Made by a program: the position numbers and the translations under genes. 6,814 nt of DNA from an uncultured Rhodoferax sp. (lineage in GTDB: Bacteria; Pseudomonadota; Gammaproteobacteria; Burkholderiales; Burkholderiaceae_C). The notes beneath the pieces are model-generated. The model searched no databases. It saw nothing but the letters and a program-made list of their open reading frames with translations, and was not told the DNA's origin. Shown in pieces: positions 1 to 5,949 of the stretch; position 1 is the stretch's first letter; each line of letters opens with the position of its first letter. The stretch spans positions 1 through 6,814 of the forward strand of contig CAKZJN010000315.1 in NCBI GenBank assembly GCA_936943465.1, written 5' to 3'.

Positions 1-918
1 GAGTTGCACAAGATCGTGACCTGGATCGGCATTTGCGACGGCAATATGCAAGAAGGCTCGTTCCGCTGTGACGCCAACGTGTCGGTGCGCAAACCCGGCC
101 AGCCGTTGGGCACGCGCCGCGAAATCAAGAACCTGAACAGCTTCAAGTTCATGCAGCAGGCCATCGACTTCGAGGTGCGCTGGCAGATCGAGCAGATTGA
201 AGACGGCCACGCCATCCAGCAAGCCACCGTGCTGTTCAACCCCGACACCGGGGAAACCCGCGCCATGCGCACCAAGGAAGACGCTGCTGACTACCGCTAC
301 TTCCCCGACCCGGACCTGCCACCCTTGTGCATTTCCGACGAATGGGTGGCCAAGGTACGCGGCGAAATGGCCGAGCTGCCGCGCGCCATGGCGGCCCGCT
401 TCATGGCCGACTACGCCTTGAGCGAATACGACGCCACACAACTCACCCAGAGCTTGGCCATTTCCAGCTATTTCGAGGCCACCACCAAGGCCTGCGGACA
501 GGCCAAGCTGGCCGGCAACTGGATCATGGGCGAGCTGTCACGCCGCCTCAACGCGCAAGACCTCGGCATCGAACAAGCGCCCGTGAAGCCCGAAGCACTG
601 GGTGCCTTGATTTCCCGCATTGCCGACAGCACGGTTTCCAACAACGCCGCCAAGCAGGTGTTTGACGCGTTGTGGGAAGACAGCAGCGCCAGCGTGGACG
701 CCATTATTGAAGCCAAGGGCCTCAAGCAGATGAACGACACCGGCGCGCTGGAAAAAATCGTCGACGAGGTGATTGCCGCCAACGCGAAAAACGTGGCCGA
801 GTTCAAGGCGGGCAATGAGAAGGCCTTGAACGGTCTGGTCGGTCAGATCATGAAGGCCAGCAAGGGCAAGGCCAATCCGCAACAGGTGAATGACCTGCTG
901 CGCGCCAAACTGGCCTAA
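1..918 (+). CDS. gatB: Asp/Glu-tRNA(Asn/Gln) amidotransferase subunit B, 3' part
   Basis: GatB is the kinase/transamidase subunit of GatCAB, the cytoplasmic complex that converts misacylated Glu-tRNA(Gln) or Asp-tRNA(Asn) to the amidated form using ATP and ammonia supplied by GatA. Reading frame 1 is open from the first base, so the N-terminus lies outside the window; 305 residues remain of a protein that is usually about 480. Visible family signatures are GNMQEGSFRCDANVSVR (residues 14-30 here), EIKNLNSF (41-48) and KEDAADYRYFPDPDLPP (92-108). The rest, from about residue 145, is the helical GatB/YqeY tRNA-binding tail, ending in NDLLRAKLA and TAA. The catalytic N-terminal metal pocket cannot be checked. 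In many bacteria gatC and gatA lie upstream; here that is outside the window. The gene converges with the DUF4124 gene across 21 bases with no clear terminator. Confidence 0.97.
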   Translation, partial: ELHKIVTWIGICDGNMQEGSFRCDANVSVRKPGQPLGTRREIKNLNSFKFMQQAIDFEVRWQIEQIEDGHAIQQATVLFNPDTGETRAMRTKEDAADYRYFPDPDLPPLCISDEWVAKVRGEMAELPRAMAARFMADYALSEYDATQLTQSLAISSYFEATTKACGQAKLAGNWIMGELSRRLNAQDLGIEQAPVKPEALGALISRIADSTVSNNAAKQVFDALWEDSSASVDAIIEAKGLKQMNDTGALEKIVDEVIAANAKNVAEFKAGNEKALNGLVGQIMKASKGKANPQQVNDLLRAKLA

Positions 919-939
919 GTCCAGCGGGAGCCGCGCCGC

Positions 940-1584
940 CTATTTGGACGCGGCGGCTGCGGCCCAGATCTGGCGCAACCGGCCCAACTCTTCGTCAAAG
1001 CGCGTGTTGACGCGCTGGGTTTCGACTACCTGGTCGGCGATAAATCGCTTTTGCATTTCGGCGCTGCGGGTGTTTTCCTCGACCTGACGTTTCAGGTTCT
1101 GCGGCGCCTTGTTCGGATCCTTTTTGTAGAACTCCATCTCGTCGTCGAGTTTCTTGCGCTGGGCTGCCAATTCCACCAGACGATCAGCGGCCGCTTTGCT
1201 CACCACGGCGATCTGATCCAAGGCATCGGCGCGTTCCTTGTCATGGACCGCTTTGCTGGGATAGCGAATCAACAACGCCCGCTCGCGGCGGTGCTCCTCC
1301 TGCAGGCGGTTTTGCTCCTCGATCTGCTTTTTTTCCTTGGCTTCCTGTTGCGCACGTTCGGCTGCAGTCAGGCTGGGGCCTACTTTCAGTTTCAGCGTGC
1401 CGCTGGGATTGAGCACTTTTTGCTCGCGGTCCAGGCATTCGGGAATCGGCCGGTCCGAGGTCAGTTTGCGCCCATGGGCGTCCACGCAGGTGTAAATGCC
1501 GTTGACCGGGGCGCCTTGCGCCAGCACTGCGCCTGCGGCACCGCTCCACAAGACCCACAACGCCCACCTGCAAACTTTATTCAT
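940..1584 (-). CDS. Exported DUF4124-domain coiled-coil protein
   Basis: A 214-residue protein of unknown function. Residues 1-22 look like a Sec signal peptide: Lys and Arg near the start, a hydrophobic core WALWVLWSGAAGAV, and a probable cut after VLA (A22), so it should act in the periplasm. Residues 28-50 (GIYTCVDAHGRKLTSDRPI and following) match the DUF4124 pattern of aromatic - Val-Asp - Gly - Ser-Asp-Arg-Pro, with Cys33 and Cys50 able to form a disulfide. From about residue 72 to 205 the chain is highly charged and rich in Ala, Glu, Gln, Lys and Arg, as expected for a long helix or coiled coil. It starts 7 bases after the pyrE stop and has only a weak purine-rich site (GGGGTAGAG) inside the end of pyrE, so it is probably co-transcribed and translationally coupled with pyrE. 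No link to pyrimidine synthesis is evident. Domain call is fairly sure; function unknown. Confidence 0.88.
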   Translation of the reverse strand: MNKVCRWALWVLWSGAAGAVLAQGAPVNGIYTCVDAHGRKLTSDRPIPECLDREQKVLNPSGTLKLKVGPSLTAAERAQQEAKEKKQIEEQNRLQEEHRRERALLIRYPSKAVHDKERADALDQIAVVSKAAADRLVELAAQRKKLDDEMEFYKKDPNKAPQNLKRQVEENTRSAEMQKRFIADQVVETQRVNTRFDEELGRLRQIWAAAAASK

Positions 1585-1591
1585 AGGAGCG

Positions 1592-2287
1592 TTACTCTAC
1601 CCCATAGCGCTGACGGTACGCCAGTACCCGCTGGTGGTCCTCAGCCGAATTGGCGCTGCCGCCTTGGGCCAGAAACTGCATCAAATCCGACAACCGGGCA
1701 ATCGCGCAAACGTGCAGGCCCAAGCGGTTCTGCACGTATTGCACCGCGCTGTAGGGAACGTCCTGCCCGTTTTCAGTGGCCATCTCCTGGCGATCCAGCG
1801 CAATGCACACCGCATGCGGCTTGGCTCCAGCGGCCTCAATGATGGCAATCGACTCGCGCGCCGCCGTGCCGGCCGACATCACGTCGTCCACGATCAGCAC
1901 CCGGCCCTTGAGCGGTGCGCCCACCAGGGTGCCGCCTTCGCCATGGTCTTTGGCCTCCTTGCGGTTGTAAGCAAACGGCACGTTGCGGCCCCGGCGCGCC
2001 AACTCCACCGCCAGCGCCGCACCCAGCGGAATGCCCTTGTAGGCGGGGCCGAACACCATGTCGAACTCGATGCCGCTGGCCAACAAACGCTGGGCATAGA
2101 ATTCGGCCAAACGCATCAGCCTGGCGCCATCGTCGAACAGGCCCGCGTTGAAGAAATACGGGCTCATGCGACCCGCCTTGGTCTTGAACTCGCCAAAGCG
2201 CAGCACCCCGCATTCCACGGCAAATGCCACAAAATCCTGGGCCAACGGGTCCGCAACAGCGCCCGGCAAAGGGTCTTGAATCGACAT
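1592..2287 (-). CDS. pyrE: Orotate phosphoribosyltransferase
   Basis: PyrE catalyses orotate + PRPP to orotidine 5'-monophosphate + pyrophosphate, the fifth step of de novo UMP synthesis, in the cytoplasm. The 231-residue product is close to the usual 210-230. Key elements: KAGRMSPYFFNAG (residues 38-49) for orotate/phosphate contacts, PAYKGIPL (81-88) with Lys84, the mobile catalytic loop NRKEAKDHGEGG (108-119) with Lys110, Lys113 and His115, and the PRPP motif VLIVDDVMSAGTA (130-142) with the Asp134-Asp135 pair. The ATG at 2287 was chosen because MSIQDPLPG fits the family N-terminus and AAGGA (2295-2299, minus strand) sits 7 bases upstream; the longer reading frame to 2461 runs inside the exonuclease gene and adds residues with no family likeness. 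The start overlaps that of the divergent exonuclease gene. The DUF4124 gene follows after 7 bases. Confidence 0.97.
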   Translation of the reverse strand: MSIQDPLPGAVADPLAQDFVAFAVECGVLRFGEFKTKAGRMSPYFFNAGLFDDGARLMRLAEFYAQRLLASGIEFDMVFGPAYKGIPLGAALAVELARRGRNVPFAYNRKEAKDHGEGGTLVGAPLKGRVLIVDDVMSAGTAARESIAIIEAAGAKPHAVCIALDRQEMATENGQDVPYSAVQYVQNRLGLHVCAIARLSDLMQFLAQGGSANSAEDHQRVLAYRQRYGVE

Positions 2288-3083
2288 GGGAAATTCCTTG
2301 TTTAAGTTAACCAGCCTGAACCTCAACGGCATCCGTTCCGCCACCAGCAAAGGGCTGGAAAACTGGCTTGCCCAGGCTACTCCCGATTGTATTTGCGTGC
2401 AGGAAGTCAAGGCCCAGATGCCGGACCTGGCGGGCAAGTTTGAGGTGCTGGCCGGGCTCAAAGGGCACTTTCACCTGGCCGAGAAAAAGGGCTACTCCGG
2501 TGTGGGCATCTACACCCGCCTGGAGCCGAGCGACGTGGTCGTGGGCTATGGCTCCAAAGAATTCGACGCGGAAGGCCGCTATGTAGAGCTGCGTTTTGAC
2601 ACGCCCACCCGCAAGCACTCCATCATCAGCGCCTACTTTCCCAGCGGCTCCTCCGGCGAAGAACGCCAACAGGCCAAGTTCCGCTTTCTGGCCGAGTTTT
2701 TCCCGCACCTGATGGCGCTCAAAGGCCAGCGCGATTTCATTTTGTGCGGCGACATCAACATTGCCCACCAGGCCATTGACCTGAAGAACTGGAAGAGCAA
2801 CCAGAAGAACTCCGGCTTCCTGCCCGAAGAACGCGCCTGGATGACCAAACTGTTGACCGAAGGCGGCATGGCCGACGTGTACCGAAGCCTGCACCCCGAC
2901 ACCACCGACGATTGCTACACCTGGTGGAGCAACCGCGGCCAGGCCTATGCCAAAAACGTGGGCTGGCGGCTGGACTACCACCTGGCCACACCGGCGCTGG
3001 CCGAGGGCGCGCGCAGTGCCGCTATTTACAAGGGCGAAAAATTCTCGGACCACGCCCCCATCACGATTGAATACGCCTGGTAA
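2286..3083 (+). CDS. xth: Exonuclease III family AP endonuclease
   Basis: A DNA base-excision repair enzyme that cuts 5' to abasic sites and has 3'-5' exonuclease/3'-phosphatase activity on duplex DNA; Mg-dependent, cytoplasmic. The 265 residues match the 268 of E. coli ExoIII. Active-site elements of the exonuclease-endonuclease-phosphatase fold are all visible: SLNLNGIRS (Asn14), CVQEVK (Glu40), SAYFPSG (Tyr117), CGDINIAH (Asp156, Asn158), WRLDY (Asp230) and FSDHAP (Asp255, His256). Start: the ATG at 2286 overlaps the divergent pyrE ATG, with only a distant AAAGGG (2268-2273) upstream. A TTG at 2298 would give MFKLTSLNLNG, closer to the usual family N-terminus, with GGGAA 5 bases ahead, so the true protein may be 261 residues. 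The PaiB gene follows after 27 bases. The symbol xth/exoA is by family; paralogues exist in many beta-proteobacteria. Confidence 0.95.
   Translation: MGNSLFKLTSLNLNGIRSATSKGLENWLAQATPDCICVQEVKAQMPDLAGKFEVLAGLKGHFHLAEKKGYSGVGIYTRLEPSDVVVGYGSKEFDAEGRYVELRFDTPTRKHSIISAYFPSGSSGEERQQAKFRFLAEFFPHLMALKGQRDFILCGDINIAHQAIDLKNWKSNQKNSGFLPEERAWMTKLLTEGGMADVYRSLHPDTTDDCYTWWSNRGQAYAKNVGWRLDYHLATPALAEGARSAAIYKGEKFSDHAPITIEYAW
2295..2299 (-). promoter_or_regulatory. pyrE ribosome binding site, inside the exonuclease gene's 5' end
   Basis: AAGGA on the minus strand lies 7 bases before the pyrE ATG, an ideal position, and decides that start. The same bases on the plus strand form codons 4 and 5 (TCC TTG) of the exonuclease reading frame, including a candidate alternative TTG start for that gene at 2298. 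Confidence 0.7.
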
Positions 3084-3110
3084 TCACCGACCCCAGCACG
3101 GAGCCCCGCC

Positions 3111-3734
3111 ATGTACATACCCGCCCACTTTGCCGAAACCCGTCCCGACGCCCTGCACCGCATCCTGCGTGCGCACCCTTTGGGGATGCTGGTCACGCAC
3201 GGCAGCGAAGGGCTGGATGCCGACCACATTCCGTTTGAATTGGACGAGACCGAAGGTCCGCACGGCACGCTGCGGGCGCATGTGGCCCGCGCCAATTCAC
3301 TGTGGCAACGCTGCCCGACCGGCACGCCGGTGATGGTCGTGTTCCGGGGGGCCGAGGCCTATATTTCGCCCAACTGGTACCCCAGCAAACATGAAACCCA
3401 CCGCCAGGTGCCGACCTGGAATTACGAGGTGGTGCATGCCCACGGCGTCTTGACTGTGCAGGACGACGAGCGGTTTACCCGGCGTCTGCTGGCGCAACTG
3501 ACCCGCCGGCATGAGGCCGCTGAGCCCAAGCCCTGGAAGATGGGCGACTCGGCCCCCGACTACATCGACAGCATGCTGCGCAACATCGTGGGCATCGAAA
3601 TAGCCATCACCTCGCTCACCGGCAAGGTCAAGCTCAGCCAGAACCGCGAGCCACGCGACCGGCTCGGTGCCGCCGACACGCTGGATGCACGGGGCAGCGC
3701 GGACCTGGCGCAAGCCATGCGCAACGCCGGTTAA
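3111..3734 (+). CDS. FMN-binding negative transcriptional regulator, PaiB family
   Basis: A 207-residue protein of the PaiB/FMN-binding split-barrel family. The Bacillus subtilis namesake was described as a negative regulator of sporulation and protease genes, but for proteobacterial members the ligand and role are mostly untested, so 'regulator' is an inherited name. Family hallmarks are MYIPAHFAE at the start, an early strand PLGMLVTHGSEGLDADHIPF (23-42), the core AYISPNWYPSK (83-93) plus VPTWNYEVVHAHG (100-112), and the C-terminal GKVKLSQNR (171-179). No DNA-binding helix-turn-helix is apparent. The ATG is supported by ACGGAG 8 bases upstream. It lies 27 bases after the exonuclease gene on the same strand and is probably transcribed with it. 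It converges with the decarboxylase-family gene across 16 bases. Confidence 0.93.
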   Translation: MYIPAHFAETRPDALHRILRAHPLGMLVTHGSEGLDADHIPFELDETEGPHGTLRAHVARANSLWQRCPTGTPVMVVFRGAEAYISPNWYPSKHETHRQVPTWNYEVVHAHGVLTVQDDERFTRRLLAQLTRRHEAAEPKPWKMGDSAPDYIDSMLRNIVGIEIAITSLTGKVKLSQNREPRDRLGAADTLDARGSADLAQAMRNAG

Positions 3735-3740
3735 GCCGGC
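3726..3740. terminator. Weak hairpin at the PaiB stop codon
   Basis: A perfect 5-bp inverted repeat, GCCGG / CCGGC, with a 5-base loop TTAAG that contains the PaiB-gene stop codon, sits in the convergent junction. It is GC-only but short, and neither strand has a T-run after it, so it is at best a weak bidirectional terminator or pause site. Confidence 0.25.
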
Positions 3741-3750
3741 AACCTTTGAA

Positions 3751-4131
3751 TTAGCCGCCGCTGGGCACGACCTCGGCGGCACTGCGAAACGCCTCCACGG
3801 CAGCCGGAACACCACAATAAATGGTGGCGTGCAGCAGCACCTCCTGAATTTCCTGCACCGTGGCCCCGTTGTTCAGGGCACCGCGTATGTGGCCCTTGAG
3901 TTCATGCTGTTTGCCCAAAGCAGTCAGCATGGCCACTGTCACCAGGCTGCGGGTTTTCAGGTCCAGCCCCGGACGCTGCCAGACATCGCCCCAGGCATTG
4001 CGGGTGATGTGTTGCTGCAACGGGGCGGTGAAATCGGTCACAGCCGCATAGGCGCGCTCCACAAAGTCTTCTCCCATCACCTGTTTGCGCATGGCAAGCC
4101 CGGCTTCAAACTGTTCGTCTTTCTGTTCCAT
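3751..4131 (-). CDS. Carboxymuconolactone decarboxylase family protein, PcaC-like
   Basis: Full PcaC enzymes decarboxylate gamma-carboxymuconolactone to beta-ketoadipate enol-lactone in protocatechuate breakdown. This 126-residue product matches PcaC in length and order: an N-terminal helix MEQKDEQFEAGLAMRKQV, then VERAYAAVTDFTAPLQQHIT (24-43), NAWGDVWQRPGLDLKTRSL (45-63), and the core HELKGHIRGALNNGATVQEI (76-95), then EVLLHATIYCGVPAAVEAF (97-115). Cys106 is single, so there is no CxxC redox pair as in AhpD relatives. No other beta-ketoadipate gene is in the window, so it is an orphan and the true substrate is open. The ATG is supported by TAGGAG 9 bases upstream (minus strand, within 4141-4146). 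It is divergent from the c-di-GMP unit. Family confident; exact PcaC role moderately likely. Confidence 0.92.
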   Translation of the reverse strand: MEQKDEQFEAGLAMRKQVMGEDFVERAYAAVTDFTAPLQQHITRNAWGDVWQRPGLDLKTRSLVTVAMLTALGKQHELKGHIRGALNNGATVQEIQEVLLHATIYCGVPAAVEAFRSAAEVVPSGG

Positions 4132-4132
4132 G

Positions 4133-4156
4133 AATCGTCACTCCTATTTCACGATT
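4133..4156 (-). repeat. Inverted repeat flanking the decarboxylase-family gene's RBS
   Basis: AATCGT (4133-4138) and ACGATT (4151-4156) are perfect complements separated by 12 bases, and the loop holds the TAGGAG ribosome binding site of the gene ending at 4131. It could be a small operator or an RBS-presenting hairpin. A 6-bp match in a region this size is also expected by chance. Confidence 0.25.
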
Positions 4157-4194
4157 TTCCGTTGTTACCGATGTGCCACGCGCACGGCGCTTCA

Positions 4195-4216
4195 TTTGCG
4201 AAAGTGCTTTTGCGAA
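4195..4216 (+). repeat. Two direct copies of TTTGCGAA
   Basis: The octamer TTTGCGAA occurs at 4195-4202 and again at 4209-4216, start to start 14 bases apart. The first copy overlaps the candidate -35 and the second lies in the spacer, so a protein binding here could regulate the c-di-GMP unit. No known regulator is recognised. Confidence 0.3.
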
Positions 4217-4225
4217 TGGTATTCT
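4196..4225 (+). promoter_or_regulatory. Candidate sigma-70 promoter of the c-di-GMP unit
   Basis: TTGCGA (4196-4201) and TATTCT (4220-4225) each match 4 of 6 bases of the -35 and -10 consensus, with an 18-base spacer. The placement leaves roughly 20 bases of leader before the first candidate start at 4253. It is the best-looking promoter in the 121-base gap after the divergent gene, but two 4/6 matches are weak evidence alone. Confidence 0.3.
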
Positions 4226-4243
4226 TGGAGTCTGAACATTAAC

Positions 4244-4248
4244 GGAGG
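4244..4248 (+). promoter_or_regulatory. Strong Shine-Dalgarno before the leader ORF
   Basis: GGAGG, 4 bases before the ATG at 4253, is the only strong ribosome binding site between the candidate promoter and the PAS-GGDEF-EAL gene. It is 69 bases too far upstream to serve the ATG at 4318 directly, so it points to translation beginning at the leader ORF. Confidence 0.55.
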
Positions 4249-4252
4249 ACGG

Positions 4253-4321
4253 ATGGACGCTTCGATGGGCTACTGCTTGCCAGACGGGCGCACCGTCTTT
4301 CATTCGCGTAGCGTCCTATGA
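4253..4321 (+). CDS. Possible 22-residue leader ORF coupled to the c-di-GMP gene
   Basis: A short reading frame of 22 residues, starting MDASMGYCLPDG and ending HSRSVL. It begins 4 bases after a strong GGAGG and its TGA stop overlaps the ATG of the PAS-GGDEF-EAL gene (ATGA at 4318-4321). The downstream ATG has no purine-rich site in the preceding 20 bases, so termination-reinitiation from this ORF is the simplest way for that gene to be translated. The peptide has no recognisable family, no membrane segment, no Trp/His/Leu run typical of attenuators, and one Cys. It could be a coupling device only, a regulatory leader peptide, or a real small protein. An alternative is that the 5' end of the main gene is frameshifted in this sequence, but a PAS domain already starts cleanly from the 4318 ATG. 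Confidence 0.45.
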   Translation: MDASMGYCLPDGRTVFHSRSVL

Positions 4322-5949
4322 GCTCTCCGACCTTAGACCGGGTTCTGGATGCGGTGTTACGGGTCGATGCCCAATTTGACATCCGCTTCATCTCCGAGCC
4401 GGGCCAGCGCTGGTTTACCGCGATTCCAGGCTCCGAACTTCCCACCAATTTTGTCGACATCCTGCATCCTGATGATGTGGCGGGCTTTAAGCAGACCCTG
4501 GCCGGCACCCCCGAGACGTTTTCGCTGGACCTGCGGATTCTCAAGGGCGGCACTGAATGCTGGATCAACCTGCGCAGCTACCGCTTGCACGCGGCGCACC
4601 AGCATGTGTTTTGCGTCTTCGATATTTCCATGTGGAAAACCGAAGATTCGGCTCTGCGCCACGCCGCCCAGCACGACGAGTTGACCGGACTGCCGAACCG
4701 GGCGCTGCTGAAGTCCACGGTGGAACAGCGCCTGAAGTCGGGCGGCAATCCCTTTTCTGTAGCCCTCCTCGATTTGGATGGATTCAAAAAGGTCAACGAC
4801 ACCTACGGTCACGCCATGGGCGACGCGGTGCTGATTGAGACCACCAAGCGCCTGATCAAATTGCTCGGCCCCGGCGACATGTTGGCGCGCCTGGGGGGCG
4901 ATGAATTTGTGCTGCTGTACGACAACAAGAACGCCGAAGCGGCACAACAGGCTCTCAAAAATGTGCTGCTGGCCGTGGCGCGCCCCTATGACGCCGCGCC
5001 CCACAATGCCTACCTGGGCGTGAGCATCGGCTTGGCTGAATACCCGGCGCATGGCGACGATTACTCGACGCTGCTAAAAAACGCCGATACCGCCATGTAT
5101 TACTCGAAGAACGCGGGTAAGAACCGGGTGACGGTGTTTACGTTGACCGAGGCCAACCTCGACTTCTCGATCCGAGCCGCGATCCACAACGGCATTCAGG
5201 ACGGTGAGTTCTATATGGACTACCAGCCCCAGTACGACATGGACCGCAGGCTGATTGGCGCCGAGGCCCTGATGCGCTGGACCAACCGCGATCTGGGCCG
5301 GGTCGGGCCCGACCAGTTCATCCCGATTGTGGAAGACGCCGGCCTCATGCCGTTCCTGGGCAAATGGGCGCTGCGCTATTCCTGCCACCAACTCAGAAAA
5401 TTCCAGAAGCTGGCGCCCGACTTTGTTATGTCGGTCAACGTGTCGCCGGTCCAGTTTGGCAGCGACCACTTTGATGTGGAAGTGATGGACGTGGTGAAGG
5501 AAACCGGGATCGATCCTTCCAAGCTGGTGCTGGAAATTACCGAGTCGACGCTGATGAGCAGCCAGCAAAAGACCGAGCGGGCCCTGGCCCGGTTACGCGA
5601 GCAGGGCATTCGCTTTTCCATTGACGATTTCGGCACCGGCTTCTCCAGCCTGGCCTACCTGACCCGTCTTCCCGTATCCAGCATCAAGATCGACAAAGCC
5701 TTTATCTGGGCCATGGGTGAAAGCGAGCCGACCCCGGCCTCCAGTTCCGACCGCAAACTGATCAGCGCCATGATCAACCTGGCGCACAGCATCGACCTGA
5801 AGGTGGTTGCCGAAGGCGTGGAAACCGAACACCAACTGGCCTTTCTCAAGGCGGCCGGCTGCAATGTGGCACAGGGTTACCTGACCGGTAGACCCATGTC
5901 GGCATCCGACATCCTGCGGCAAATTCAACCGGAGGAGGCTCTCGCATGA
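4318..5949 (+). CDS. PAS-GGDEF-EAL cyclic-di-GMP synthase/phosphodiesterase
   Basis: A 543-residue soluble c-di-GMP signalling enzyme with no membrane segment. Domains: PAS-like sensor (about 5-110, with FVDILHPDDVAGF at 45-57), GGDEF diguanylate cyclase (about 117-275) and EAL phosphodiesterase (about 284-540). The cyclase keeps DELTGLPNR (120-128), Asp152 of LDLDGFKKVND and an exact GGDEF (193-197); the inhibitory RxxD site reads GPGD (184-187), so its Arg is missing. The EAL domain keeps Glu316 (EAL), Asn374 (NVSP), Glu406/Glu409 (EITES), Asp436-Asp437 (DDFGTG), Lys457, Glu499 (AEGVE) and Gln519 (QGY), so both activities look possible; which dominates cannot be read from sequence. An in-frame TAG at 4309 rules out a longer protein. 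The start lacks its own RBS and overlaps the leader ORF stop; the gene's TGA overlaps the HDOD ATG. The PAS ligand is unknown. Confidence 0.95.
   Translation: MSSPTLDRVLDAVLRVDAQFDIRFISEPGQRWFTAIPGSELPTNFVDILHPDDVAGFKQTLAGTPETFSLDLRILKGGTECWINLRSYRLHAAHQHVFCVFDISMWKTEDSALRHAAQHDELTGLPNRALLKSTVEQRLKSGGNPFSVALLDLDGFKKVNDTYGHAMGDAVLIETTKRLIKLLGPGDMLARLGGDEFVLLYDNKNAEAAQQALKNVLLAVARPYDAAPHNAYLGVSIGLAEYPAHGDDYSTLLKNADTAMYYSKNAGKNRVTVFTLTEANLDFSIRAAIHNGIQDGEFYMDYQPQYDMDRRLIGAEALMRWTNRDLGRVGPDQFIPIVEDAGLMPFLGKWALRYSCHQLRKFQKLAPDFVMSVNVSPVQFGSDHFDVEVMDVVKETGIDPSKLVLEITESTLMSSQQKTERALARLREQGIRFSIDDFGTGFSSLAYLTRLPVSSIKIDKAFIWAMGESEPTPASSSDRKLISAMINLAHSIDLKVVAEGVETEHQLAFLKAAGCNVAQGYLTGRPMSASDILRQIQPEEALA
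5933..5938 (+). promoter_or_regulatory. Shine-Dalgarno of the HDOD gene
   Basis: AGGAGG, within the last codons of the PAS-GGDEF-EAL gene, lies 7 bases before the ATG at 5946. It is a near-perfect site, so the HDOD protein can be initiated independently as well as by coupling across the ATGA overlap. Confidence 0.75.

Noticed and set aside
919..939. Terminator between gatB and the DUF4124 gene
   Set aside because: Only a 4-bp GCGG/CCGC stem is visible and there is no T-run on either strand.
1496..2305. A 269-codon plus-strand open frame antisense to pyrE
   Set aside because: It lies wholly over the well-supported pyrE and DUF4124 start, its translation is rich in Arg, His, Gln and Ala with no motif, and long antisense frames are common in GC-rich DNA with strong third-position bias.
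2288..2400. A sigma-70 promoter for pyrE inside the exonuclease gene
   Set aside because: TTGAGG-like and TTAAC-like hexamers occur on the minus strand, but spacing and matches are poor and the nearest would place the transcript start on the ribosome binding site.
2288..2461. An N-terminal extension of PyrE by 58 residues
   Set aside because: The extension overlaps the exonuclease coding region, has no PyrE-like residues, and the ATG at 2287 has an ideal AAGGA.
2307..3053. A 248-codon minus-strand open frame inside the exonuclease gene
   Set aside because: It mirrors a gene with all catalytic motifs; composition is that of a shadow frame and it has no convincing ribosome binding site.
4085..4252. 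A longer form of the leader ORF starting at 4085
   Set aside because: It would run antisense through the decarboxylase-family gene start and the candidate promoter; the GGAGG at 4244 favours the ATG at 4253.
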